Source of the DNA: a virus
Virus record (IMG/VR): IMGVR_UViG_3300028194_000272
Location: 1 to 31,528 of that record
Length of the DNA: 31,528 nt
Strand: one strand, 5' to 3'
This document shows positions 22,028 to 28,241 of the stretch, piece by piece. How positions within the stretch are numbered: position 1 is the first letter of the stretch; each line of letters opens with the position of its first letter. A model generated the notes under the pieces. It was not told where the DNA came from. It did no database searches and worked only from the letters and a program-made list of their open reading frames with translations. A program made the position numbers and the translations under genes.

Positions 22028-22310
22028 TACTGATAACCGTGACTGGTTGGTGTTTTATACCGTTCAGATACTAGATATACATTCTACCACACAAGGTCTA
22101 AAGTATAGTTGTATTTATGAAGCAAATCCACTTTTACCATCTGTTCCACATAGAGACCATCTCATATTACAAAAGGCAATCTTAATGCTTACAGTCTTCC
22201 GTCAAGAATATTGGCAAATGGAACAGATTAACGCATTGACTTTGTTTACTGGTGCAGTTGTTATAGAAAATAATAGAATAACTAATAAGGCAACTTGTCC
22301 TTTAAGATAA
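21735..22310 (+). CDS. DUF5658-like membrane protein, start uncertain
   Basis: The part after the cyclase stop (22028-22310) encodes a membrane protein resembling DUF5658: ILDIHSTTQGLKYSCIYEAN, then P-L, then a second hydrophobic helix (NALTLFTGAVVI). No good start lies there; the nearest in-frame codons are TTG 22047 and GTG 22050 without binding sites. The frame is open back to ATG 21735 inside the cyclase gene, where AAAGGA precedes it and the first residues look like a signal peptide (MKNLNLLTCLLLMWASVSVQ). That would be a 293-base out-of-frame overlap. The C-terminal part is trusted; the N-terminus is not. Confidence 0.5.
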   Translation: MKNLNLLTCLLLMWASVSVQANASLETWGQNLDLTIPSLEMPSTLVLDSKAKQEITMGWTCCYRKELINYVQTEHSLKLIGLQLKENQNKSQYTLQSDTDNRDWLVFYTVQILDIHSTTQGLKYSCIYEANPLLPSVPHRDHLILQKAILMLTVFRQEYWQMEQINALTLFTGAVVIENNRITNKATCPLR

Positions 22311-22317
22311 AACCACC

Positions 22318-22346
22318 TATACATAACATGAGTAATGTTGTATAAT
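22318..22346 (+). promoter_or_regulatory. Sigma70-like promoter
   Basis: TATACA (22318-22323), 17 bases, TATAAT (22341-22346), with AAAACCACC directly upstream of the -35 box. The following gene at 22367 has AGGAG in its short leader. Confidence 0.6.
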
Positions 22347-22366
22347 TGTTACAACAGGAGTAAATC

Positions 22367-22588
22367 ATGCCAATCAAATTCGGACCAACAATAGTTACTA
22401 AAGACAGAAACACTGGAAAAGTAACGACAAAAACAAATTACATTAAAAACTTATCAGTTGATGAACTCATCAAAGCTTATAACAAACCAGTCATACCTAA
22501 ACTTCGTCAGAAAGTTAAGAATGAAATTGTTAGAAGAAATAAAGAGAAGTTGATAATTGAATTCGGACCGAAAACCGCAGAGGTTTAA
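22367..22588 (+). CDS. Small basic phage protein (73 aa)
   Basis: Starts at ATG 22367 after ACAGGAGTAAATC. The product is lysine-rich: a beta-like start (MPIKFGPTIVTKDRNTGKVT), then two amphipathic helices (LSVDELIKAYN; LRQKVKNEIVRRNKEK). The layout suggests a nucleic-acid or protein-binding adaptor, but no family is recognised. It has its own promoter right after the curli-like cassette. Confidence 0.7.
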   Translation: MPIKFGPTIVTKDRNTGKVTTKTNYIKNLSVDELIKAYNKPVIPKLRQKVKNEIVRRNKEKLIIEFGPKTAEV

Positions 22589-22692
22589 AAAACACTAAAT
22601 AATTGTGTGACATTTATGTGACAAAAGAGTGAGTAGATGGCAACATCGAAGACCAAGTTCACGGATAGTCCACAACATAACAGGAGATAACA

Positions 22693-22803
22693 ATGCAACA
22701 TTACGCATCATTATCTGCCGAGTATCTAACAACCTTCGCAGATAAATTCGACAACATGATGAAGTCAGGCACATTACTGAATATACTTTCAAAAAACTGG
22801 TAA
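22693..22803 (+). CDS. Possible small protein (36 aa)
   Basis: ATG 22693 follows AGGAGATAAC, a good ribosome binding site. The product (MQHYASLSAEYLTTFADKFD onward) forms an amphipathic helix with a hydrophobic end (LLNILSKNW). A 17-codon frame at 22637-22690 lies just before it and might be a leader. The late-type promoter at 22811 follows the stop. No family; support is the start signal only. Confidence 0.4.
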   Translation: MQHYASLSAEYLTTFADKFDNMMKSGTLLNILSKNW

Positions 22804-22810
22804 CATCTGT

Positions 22811-22818
22811 TATAAATA
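22811..22818 (+). promoter_or_regulatory. T4-type late promoter upstream of Hsp20
   Basis: A perfect TATAAATA in a gene-free stretch, 145 bases before the Hsp20 ATG. Unlike the one at 15058, the transcript would have a long folded leader. Confidence 0.6.
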
Positions 22819-22832
22819 ATAGTGTAGAGAGT

Positions 22833-22945
22833 TCTAGGTAGAGACAATCTATAAGACTGAACAGAAGGTCTTCGTGTAGTCACATTAAATCCTAGATACT
22901 TCTACACGCCTAATGCCCAATTGGGGTTAGGAATATAAACTTGCT
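22833..22945 (+). promoter_or_regulatory. Structured leader of the Hsp20 gene
   Basis: The 22589-22962 interval has no large gene. Its second half can form several hairpins: AAGAC with GTCTT (about 22853-22872), CGTGTAG with CTACACG, and CCTAA..CCC with GGG..TTAGG (about 22911-22933). TCTAGG and CCTAGA can also pair over a longer range. The leader ends with AAAGGAG before ATG 22963. A thermosensor or regulator-binding leader is possible; no known riboswitch is recognised. Confidence 0.4.
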
Positions 22946-22962
22946 TAATAAAGGAGAAAACT

Positions 22963-23400
22963 ATGACAAGTAAACAGCTCGGAGACTTCGATGTCTTCAA
23001 TTTCGGGAAATCATTCCCATTCGCAATCGGGTTCGACAGAACTCTTCAACTATTAGAAAGGGCTAATCAGTCACCGACTAATACAAACTATCCACCTTAC
23101 AATATTGTAAAACACGATGCAGAGAACTTCAGTATCGAACTTGCATTAGCTGGATTTGATAAGAAAGACATCACAATCTCAAAAGAGAAAGAGGTTCTTA
23201 ATATCGAAGGTAAACAGAAGGAAGGGGAAAACCTTGAGTATGTCCATAGAGGACTTGCATCTCGTTCATTCAAAAGAACATTCACACTTGCAGACGATAT
23301 AATCGTTAAAGGTGCAGATATGAAGAATGGTATTTTGAGTGTATCTTTAGAAAGGATTGTTCCCGAAGAAGATAAACCCCAAGAAATTAAGATTAAATAA
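22963..23400 (+). CDS. Small heat-shock protein (Hsp20/IbpA type)
   Basis: A 145-residue alpha-crystallin-domain protein. The start (FDVFNFGKSFPFAIGFDRTL) matches the IbpA-type N-terminus. The core domain spans about 47-140: YNIVKHDAENFSIELALAGF, then LNIEGKQ, SRSFKRTFTLADDI and the conserved A-x-x-x-NGIL-x-V-x-L. The tail contains an I-K-I, similar to the I-x-I/V motif that joins subunits. These chaperones hold unfolded proteins; T4-like marine phages often carry one, perhaps to support capsid and tail protein folding. AAAGGAG lies before the ATG. Confidence 0.92.
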   Translation: MTSKQLGDFDVFNFGKSFPFAIGFDRTLQLLERANQSPTNTNYPPYNIVKHDAENFSIELALAGFDKKDITISKEKEVLNIEGKQKEGENLEYVHRGLASRSFKRTFTLADDIIVKGADMKNGILSVSLERIVPEEDKPQEIKIK

Positions 23401-23414
23401 TTTCGAAAACCCCC

Positions 23415-23443
23415 TTGCAAATTGGGCACTGATTTAGTATAAT
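23415..23443 (+). promoter_or_regulatory. Sigma70-like promoter of the tRNA gene
   Basis: TTGCAA (23415-23420), 17 bases, TATAAT (23438-23443), with AAAACCCCC just upstream. The -10 ends eight bases before the first tRNA base, so transcription would start almost at the mature 5' end and then continue into the peroxiredoxin gene. Confidence 0.7.
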
Positions 23444-23451
23444 AAATGAGT

Positions 23452-23525
23452 GCGGAGATAGTTTACTAGAAAAACGGTCTAATACCATTAGACAGACGAG
23501 AGTGCAAATCTTTCTCTCCGCTCCA
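23452..23525 (+). tRNA. tRNA-Gly, anticodon ACC
   Basis: A 74-base cloverleaf with encoded CCA. Acceptor GCGGAGA (23452-23458) pairs with TCTCCGC (23515-23521). The D stem is GTTT/AAAC with a 7-base loop that lacks the usual GG. The anticodon stem is GTCTA/TAGAC around ATACCAT, giving anticodon ACC. The T stem is GAGAG/CTTTC with loop TGCAAAT, where the usual T at position 55 is G. Discriminator T with G1-C72 and C2-G71 fits glycine identity. A34 is unusual for bacterial glycine tRNAs, and the D and T loops lack the standard contact bases, so function is uncertain. Confidence 0.75.
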
Positions 23526-23545
23526 ATTTTTTTACGGAGAACAAT

Positions 23546-24091
23546 ATGTCATACCCTTATAATAACGGAATGCTAACAGTTGGGGACGAATTCCCACCTT
23601 TTGAATTACAAGGAGTTAATCCCAGTAATGAACTTGTATCAGTCTCAGTAGAAGGTAGTTACACGCCACATAAACATGATTGGTCAGTAATCTATTTCTA
23701 TCCTAAAGACTTTACATTCATTTGTCCTACAGAAATTTCTGCAATGGATATTTTAGTAGACGAAGCCAATGTCATTGGTATTAGTGGTGACAATGAGTTT
23801 TGTAAACTTGCATGGAAAAACGACAATGATTTGATAGGTAATATCAGACACCCATTGGCCGCAGATTGTGGGTTGTATCTTTCAGAAGAACTCGGTATTG
23901 TAAATCAACGAGAAGGTGTTTGCTATAGGGCAACATTTATTATTGATAAAGACCGTGTAATTCAACATGTATCAGTGAACGCATTAGATACAGGTAGAAA
24001 TGCAGACGAAGTGTTAAGAACTCTTCAGGCACTTAAGGCAGGCGGACTAACTGGTTGCTCTTGGTCACCAGAAGATGACTTCGTAGCATAA
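23546..24091 (+). CDS. 2-Cys peroxiredoxin (AhpC/TSA family)
   Basis: A 181-residue thioredoxin-fold peroxidase starting after ACGGAGAACAAT. The peroxidatic Cys60 is in DFTFICPTE, with T/P/C geometry intact and R128 present (YRATF). C171 (LTGCSW) is in the place of the resolving cysteine of 2-Cys enzymes. Peroxiredoxins reduce hydrogen peroxide and organic peroxides using thioredoxin-like donors. It follows the tRNA gene with no separate promoter seen and is probably co-transcribed. An auxiliary gene that could limit oxidative damage during infection; the donor is unknown. Confidence 0.93.
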   Translation: MSYPYNNGMLTVGDEFPPFELQGVNPSNELVSVSVEGSYTPHKHDWSVIYFYPKDFTFICPTEISAMDILVDEANVIGISGDNEFCKLAWKNDNDLIGNIRHPLAADCGLYLSEELGIVNQREGVCYRATFIIDKDRVIQHVSVNALDTGRNADEVLRTLQALKAGGLTGCSWSPEDDFVA

Positions 24092-24104
24092 TACAAAAAC
24101 TCAC

Positions 24105-24133
24105 TAGACAGGAACCCAAGTTCATCGTATAAT
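24105..24133 (+). promoter_or_regulatory. Sigma70-like promoter nested in a terminator
   Basis: TAGACA (24105-24110), 17 bases, TATAAT (24128-24133), with AAAAACTCAC before the -35. The -10 box lies in the loop of the hairpin at 24113-24144. It would transcribe the gene at 24152 with a leader of about a dozen bases. Confidence 0.5.
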
Positions 24134-24148
24134 GGACTTGGGTTTTTT
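24113..24148 (+). terminator. Intrinsic terminator after peroxiredoxin
   Basis: AACCCAAGT (24113-24121) pairs with ACTTGGGTT (24136-24144), extendable by TC/GG, and the T-run covers 24143-24148. The stop of the peroxiredoxin gene is 22 bases upstream. A promoter -10 box sits in the loop. Confidence 0.8.
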
Positions 24149-24151
24149 ATT

Positions 24152-25276
24152 ATGTTAATACTTTCAAAACAAGATGCTGAATATGTAGGTCAAATTTTTA
24201 TTGACTACTATTCTAATTTCGATAGAATCGATGACTATTTACGCAAGGTTAAACTTGAGAAAATGGCAGAGAGACCTGCGTCCTTATTTGGCATGGGTCC
24301 AGAAGATGATATGTTTCAAGACTTTACTATGCACCCAAATGATATGGACTTCGTGTGTAGAGAAATGCCAATCTATGATGATTACATTGACATAGTTGCA
24401 TCTCAAATGATACAAAAGTCTATACCAGGCAAAACTCTAAAGTGGGTAGTTTATGAAAAGAATACGAATAAGATTGTTGGATTTATTAGATTTGGCAGTC
24501 CTACTATTAATAGTAAACCTCGTAACGAGTTCTTAGGCAAACCTCTAAATACAACAGACAAAGATACAATGAAGAGATTCAATGATTCTACAATCATGGG
24601 TTTCAATATCATACCAACTCAACCATTTGGTTTTAATTATCTAGGTGGTAAACTTCTTGCCGCCATTTGCACTTCGCATTACGCCAGAAGAGCATTGAAC
24701 AAGAAGTACAATACAAACTATTGTATGTTTGAAACTACATCGTTATATGGTTCAAGCAAATCATCATCAATGTATGACGGCATGAAACCTTATCTAAAAT
24801 TCATTGGTCTAACTGATTCAGATTTTGTACCTAGTATCAATGATGATAAGTATCATCATTTAAAAGATTGGTTCGAAAACAAAAACAGTGGCGTACCTTT
24901 AGTAGATGCAGAGGCGTCAAGTAGAAAGTTGAAGACTCAAAGTAAGATGATATCTATTATAAGAAACTCACTAGCGATGGCAAATAGTGAAATGTATGAA
25001 CCATTCAAACAATGTTTTATAGATGCCAAGAATCTTACAGAAAGAAAGAGACAATACTTAGGTACATATGGTTATGCAAATGTAAAAGAGTATATGAACT
25101 CAGAGACAGATACCCTAGTGAAGAATGTAAACTTTGACAGATTTGAATTAGACAATGTTTATACATGGTGGAAAAAGATGGCAACTAAAAGATATGAAAA
25201 TCTCCAGAGAGATGGTAGATTAAGAACTGAACTAGAAGTTTGGTCAAAGAATTCAAACATAGATATTATAAGATGA
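24152..25276 (+). CDS. DUF4338/GNAT-like phage protein
   Basis: A 374-residue protein without signal peptide or membrane segment. Its middle (residues about 108-230) shows KIVGFIRFGSP, then STIMGFNIIPTQPFGFNYLG, GKLLAA, NYCMFETTSLYGSSKSSSMY and KFIGLTDSDF. This order resembles DUF4338 (DruA-like) proteins, which have an I-x-G-x-x-I-x-P segment followed by an E-T-F-like stretch and a G-x-T; I hold this at low confidence. The N- and C-terminal thirds are helical. The ATG has no clear ribosome binding site. If DruA-like, it would be a phage relative of a component found in an anti-phage system. Confidence 0.75.
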   Translation: MLILSKQDAEYVGQIFIDYYSNFDRIDDYLRKVKLEKMAERPASLFGMGPEDDMFQDFTMHPNDMDFVCREMPIYDDYIDIVASQMIQKSIPGKTLKWVVYEKNTNKIVGFIRFGSPTINSKPRNEFLGKPLNTTDKDTMKRFNDSTIMGFNIIPTQPFGFNYLGGKLLAAICTSHYARRALNKKYNTNYCMFETTSLYGSSKSSSMYDGMKPYLKFIGLTDSDFVPSINDDKYHHLKDWFENKNSGVPLVDAEASSRKLKTQSKMISIIRNSLAMANSEMYEPFKQCFIDAKNLTERKRQYLGTYGYANVKEYMNSETDTLVKNVNFDRFELDNVYTWWKKMATKRYENLQRDGRLRTELEVWSKNSNIDIIR

Positions 25277-25425
25277 AGAACATAAGAGAACAAGAAACTA
25301 CTGATAACCATTTAGAACTAATAGAAAGAATAGACAAACTATTAATGGTCGTTTATCTGATAAGTGAAGACTTAAAAGAAGTCAAGGCAAAACAACAGAG
25401 GCAGATAGAAAGAAGTGGGTACTAA
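25273..25425 (+). CDS. Small helical protein (50 aa)
   Basis: ATG 25273 overlaps the previous stop (ATGA). The product is one long amphipathic helix with heptad-like leucines and isoleucines (LELIERIDKLLMVVYLISED) and a basic tail; it may form a coiled coil. It overlaps the next gene by 11 bases. No family recognised. The earlier in-frame start at 25240 lies inside the previous gene and is less likely. Confidence 0.55.
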   Translation: MKNIREQETTDNHLELIERIDKLLMVVYLISEDLKEVKAKQQRQIERSGY

Positions 25426-25816
25426 GATAGGGTTTACATGTGGTGCTTGGGACTTATTACACGCAGGTCATGTAGTCATGTTAAAACAGGCAAGACAGAA
25501 TTGTGACTATTTAATTGTCGGACTTCAGACTGACCCAAGTATCGATAGACAAGAAAAAAATCAACCAGTGCAATCTGTATACGAGAGATTCGTTCAAGTT
25601 TCTGCTTTAAGAGATGTAGACGAAGTTGTACCATACGATACTGAACAAAGTTTAATTGACTTACTAGAATCAACATCTATAGATGTTAGATTTATAGGTG
25701 AGGATTATAAAGATAAATCTTTCACAGGCGATTACTTGCCTATAAAGATTTTTTACACAAATAGAAAACACTCATTTAGTTCGAGTGGTTTAAGAGAGAG
25801 GGTTACACAATCATGA
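25415..25816 (+). CDS. Cytidylyltransferase-like nucleotidyltransferase (TagD/RfaE type)
   Basis: A 133-residue protein with GTG start. The nucleotide-binding motif HAGH (16-19) follows FTCGAWDLL, and the second motif SFSSSGLRERV near the C-terminus fits the R/S-x-S-x-S/T pattern of the family. Such enzymes join CTP to glycerol-3-phosphate or a sugar phosphate to make activated precursors for surface polymers or glycosylation. The following gene looks like a glycosyltransferase. Substrate cannot be told from sequence. Overlaps both neighbours. Confidence 0.88.
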   Translation: MGTKIGFTCGAWDLLHAGHVVMLKQARQNCDYLIVGLQTDPSIDRQEKNQPVQSVYERFVQVSALRDVDEVVPYDTEQSLIDLLESTSIDVRFIGEDYKDKSFTGDYLPIKIFYTNRKHSFSSSGLRERVTQS

Positions 25817-26799
25817 ATATAACAATAGCAAGACTTCGTTCAAATGTAAAGTACTTGGGTCCATTAGAAACTGTACTAGATAGTTTCTTTGAGAATTACA
25901 TAAAATGGATGAGAGACCATCCAGAACATAACTATGATACTTACAATGTATCATTTGAAAACAAAAGACCTAAGAGAACGCCAGAGACTATTGAATGGGC
26001 AGATTGCATTGTTATACCAAGTGACTCAGAGTTTAGATATCATGGCGAATTGCAGATGAACCCTAAAGACCTTGCAACATCAAATGAACATATGGCAAAG
26101 ATTGTACCTCATTTTGAAGGTAAACATGTCATCATGTTCTGTAGTGATAGAGCAGATACAGAAGAGTTATATGTCAACGAAGTATTTAAGGGTATCAATT
26201 TAAAATCATTCACTAAAATCGATGAGATAGATTTCAGTGGTAACATTCACGGCATGAAGTATCACTTTATAAATACTTTAAAAAACCCATTGGCAGAAAT
26301 GGTTGGGTCATCTAAGACTCACGACTTTGGATATTGGGGTCGTATGAAACATGGCCACGATAGAGAGAAGACAATTCGCCAAATTTATCGTAGTGACCTT
26401 TCATGCCAACTTATTGGTGGTATGCCATCTGGTGTAGAAAGAAAGTCTAAATGGATTAAAGATTGGAAAGTTCTTTATCCTCTCTTAGAGGGTTGCAGAG
26501 AAACATTATGTTTCAACTGGTTAGATGAAACTGCAACAACATCTAGATATGTAGAGGCACTTGCAATTGGTATCGTACCACTAGTATGGAGAAATTACGA
26601 TTGTAACAATACATACAGAATAAATAAGTGGCAGAGATGTTATACTTTTGAAGAGTTCTTAGAGAAGTCTTTAGAGTTAAGAGATGACTCATTTAGAGAA
26701 GCGAAACTAGAAGAGTATAGAAATAACTATGCAGAAGTGCATCTAACAGAAGAAGGTTATTACAAAGAATTCGCAAGGAGAATGGACAATGCTTTTTAA
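25813..26799 (+). CDS. Glycosyltransferase-like protein
   Basis: A 328-residue protein. The C-terminal half has a GT-B-like donor-site layout: TLCFNWLDETATTSRYVEAL, then AIGIVPLVWRNYD, followed by helical residues. The N-terminal half has a Rossmann-like feel (ADCIVIPSDSEF; HVIMFCSDRADTE). No signal peptide or membrane span is seen. The gene overlaps the cytidylyltransferase by four bases, which suggests a shared pathway that modifies DNA, virion or host surface. Target and sugar are unknown. Confidence 0.65.
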   Translation: MNITIARLRSNVKYLGPLETVLDSFFENYIKWMRDHPEHNYDTYNVSFENKRPKRTPETIEWADCIVIPSDSEFRYHGELQMNPKDLATSNEHMAKIVPHFEGKHVIMFCSDRADTEELYVNEVFKGINLKSFTKIDEIDFSGNIHGMKYHFINTLKNPLAEMVGSSKTHDFGYWGRMKHGHDREKTIRQIYRSDLSCQLIGGMPSGVERKSKWIKDWKVLYPLLEGCRETLCFNWLDETATTSRYVEALAIGIVPLVWRNYDCNNTYRINKWQRCYTFEEFLEKSLELRDDSFREAKLEEYRNNYAEVHLTEEGYYKEFARRMDNAF

Positions 26800-27112
26800 A
26801 GAAGTTTATCAAGTTGTAGAGAACCCACATGAAGCCGATGCAGGTATAGAACTTCTATCTGGTGAGTGGCAGGGTTTAGTATTTCAGTTTGGTGATGTTC
26901 AATTCGAAGACGGCAAACCTCAAATGAACTTCAAAAGAACTATAAGAAGAATGCCGGAAAGTGTAGAAGGTACGGAGGAGAACATTCAAGAATTACTAAA
27001 TAATGGTGAATTAAATAAACTCATGGGTGACATTCTAGTAGAACTAATCCAAGAACAAATCAAAAGAGAAGAGGAAACAAAAAATGGCAAGAATAAATCT
27101 AAAATTTCATAA
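26789..27112 (+). CDS. Phage protein of unknown function (107 aa)
   Basis: ATG 26789 overlaps the previous stop by 11 bases and follows AAGGAG. A beta-rich first half (EWQGLVFQFGDVQFEDGKP), then an acidic helical region (EGTEENIQELLNNGELNKLM) and a charged C-terminal tail (EQIKREEETKNGKNKSK). No signal peptide or membrane segment. It overlaps the next gene by 29 bases. No family recognised. Confidence 0.7.
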   Translation: MLFKEVYQVVENPHEADAGIELLSGEWQGLVFQFGDVQFEDGKPQMNFKRTIRRMPESVEGTEENIQELLNNGELNKLMGDILVELIQEQIKREEETKNGKNKSKIS

Positions 27113-27266
27113 AATGGAAGGCGACCCAGAAATTAAAGTAGGTTATTACTTTAATTGTGAAGAAGGTGATAGAGCAGAATTTCAGGCAGCAAAAGAAAGC
27201 GAAGGCTTTACATTTGATGAACTAAAGGATCCAGATTTTACTAATGCAGTAGAAGACGATTCATAA
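27084..27266 (+). CDS. Small acidic phage protein (60 aa)
   Basis: ATG 27084 follows GAGGAAACAAAAA. The product has a short beta start (ARINLKFHKMEG) then an acidic, aromatic segment (YYFNCEEGDRAEFQAAKESE) and an acidic C-terminus. It might be a small inhibitor or decoy, but that is a guess from charge. The stop is ten bases before the lysozyme ATG. Confidence 0.6.
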   Translation: MARINLKFHKMEGDPEIKVGYYFNCEEGDRAEFQAAKESEGFTFDELKDPDFTNAVEDDS

Positions 27267-27276
27267 GGAATAAATC

Positions 27277-27732
27277 ATGAATAAAGATGTTTTAAAAGAA
27301 CAAATCAAAAGACATGAGGGCGAAGTGCTTGAAGTCTATGCAGACTCATTAGGGTATCTAACACTAGGTGTTGGGCATCTTATCAGAGAAGATGATGCAG
27401 AGTTTGGAGAACCAGCAGGAACTCCAGTCAGTCAAGATACTGTTGACCGTTATTACGAAGCAGATTTTGACAAACATGTTGATGAAACTATACATCTATT
27501 TGAATCAAAGGGTGGAGAAGACTTCTATAGTCTACCAGAAGATATTCAACATGTACTAGTCAATATGACATTCAACTTAGGTGGAAGTCGTTTTGGTAAA
27601 TTCAATAACATGTGGAAAGGAGTCATCTCAGAAGATTGGGATACAGTCGCAGTTGAAATGGAAGACTCAAAATGGTTTGGTCAAGTTGGCCGCCGTTCAG
27701 TTGAATTACAGGAAATGGTAAGAAATGCGTAG
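27277..27732 (+). CDS. T4-type lysozyme (GH24 endolysin)
   Basis: A 151-residue muramidase. The catalytic triad spacing of T4 lysozyme is intact: E14 in RHEGEV, D23 in YADSLG and T29 in YLTLGVGH. The C-terminal lobe has VLVNMTFNLGG and a final W..R helix pair (SKWFGQVGRRSVELQEM). It cuts the glycan chain of peptidoglycan to release progeny. No signal peptide is seen, so a holin is needed; the short membrane proteins elsewhere in the window are candidates. Starts after AAGGAATAAATC. Confidence 0.92.
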   Translation: MNKDVLKEQIKRHEGEVLEVYADSLGYLTLGVGHLIREDDAEFGEPAGTPVSQDTVDRYYEADFDKHVDETIHLFESKGGEDFYSLPEDIQHVLVNMTFNLGGSRFGKFNNMWKGVISEDWDTVAVEMEDSKWFGQVGRRSVELQEMVRNA

Positions 27733-28018
27733 AGTAAGATGTATCAGACTTGACACAGGGGAAGTGCTAATAGGTTTCGTAGAACGAAAGTGGAATGGTG
27801 ATTATGTCATTAGTGAAGCTCAAGTATGCCTAATGGAAGTAAAAGAAGGAACTATGGAAGTCAACATGGCACCATGGATACCATTTGCTAAAGAGTACAC
27901 ATTTACAATCAACGCAGGTCTTATACAGACTGTATTTGATGCGAAACCACAACTAGAAACTAATTTCAAAGTTTCAACAGGTAATAACTTCCAACAGAGG
28001 GGCAAAGTCGCTAAGTAA
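27725..28018 (+). CDS. Sm-like phage protein (97 aa)
   Basis: ATG 27725 overlaps the lysozyme stop. Residues about 4-35 (RCIRLDTGEVLIGFVERKWN onward) follow the strand-D-T-G-strand pattern of a small beta barrel, and the middle (MEVNMAPWIPFAKEYTFTIN) has the W/Y-x-P-F/Y-S-like segment seen in the gene at 535. The two are likely distant paralogues. No membrane segment. RNA binding is possible but unshown. Confidence 0.7.
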   Translation: MRRVRCIRLDTGEVLIGFVERKWNGDYVISEAQVCLMEVKEGTMEVNMAPWIPFAKEYTFTINAGLIQTVFDAKPQLETNFKVSTGNNFQQRGKVAK

Positions 28019-28019
28019 T

Positions 28020-28241
28020 ATGGCAGATGTATTAAGAGCCCTAGAAAAAAAATACGAAGGTGACATTGCAGTTCACACTACAAATATCCAAGTATATCAA
28101 GAAAACCCAGCAGGTATTGGAGAACACTCAGACATAGTTCAAACACTAGACTTAGAGGTTACTAAACTTGCTGATGCAAAAGACAAACTAAACGCAATAA
28201 AAGAATTATTGCATCCAACAAGAAAAACCCTTGTAGAATAA
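28020..28241 (+). CDS. Small helical phage protein (73 aa)
   Basis: ATG 28020 starts two bases after the previous stop. The product is mostly two helices (LRALEKKYEGDIAVHTTNIQ; LDLEVTKLADAKDKLNAIKE) and may form a helical hairpin or coiled coil. No binding site is obvious, so it probably depends on coupling. No family recognised. The end of the gene contains the -35 box of the polymerase promoter. Confidence 0.65.
   Translation: MADVLRALEKKYEGDIAVHTTNIQVYQENPAGIGEHSDIVQTLDLEVTKLADAKDKLNAIKELLHPTRKTLVE

Noticed and set aside
22833-22896. A tRNA-like stretch with TCTAGG and CCTAGA ends
   Set aside because: Only about 64 bases, with no T arm and no proper anticodon stem with a 7-base loop. Treated as a leader structure.
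23469-23495. Reading the tRNA anticodon arm as a 7-bp stem with a 3-base ACC loop
   Set aside because: Perfect pairing is possible, but a standard 5-bp stem and 7-base loop fits the cloverleaf; noted as an oddity only.
26268-26275. TATAAATA inside the glycosyltransferase-like gene
   Set aside because: It lies inside coding sequence with no gene start nearby; in AT-rich DNA this is expected by chance. A near match in gp62 (about 13813) was dropped for the same reason.
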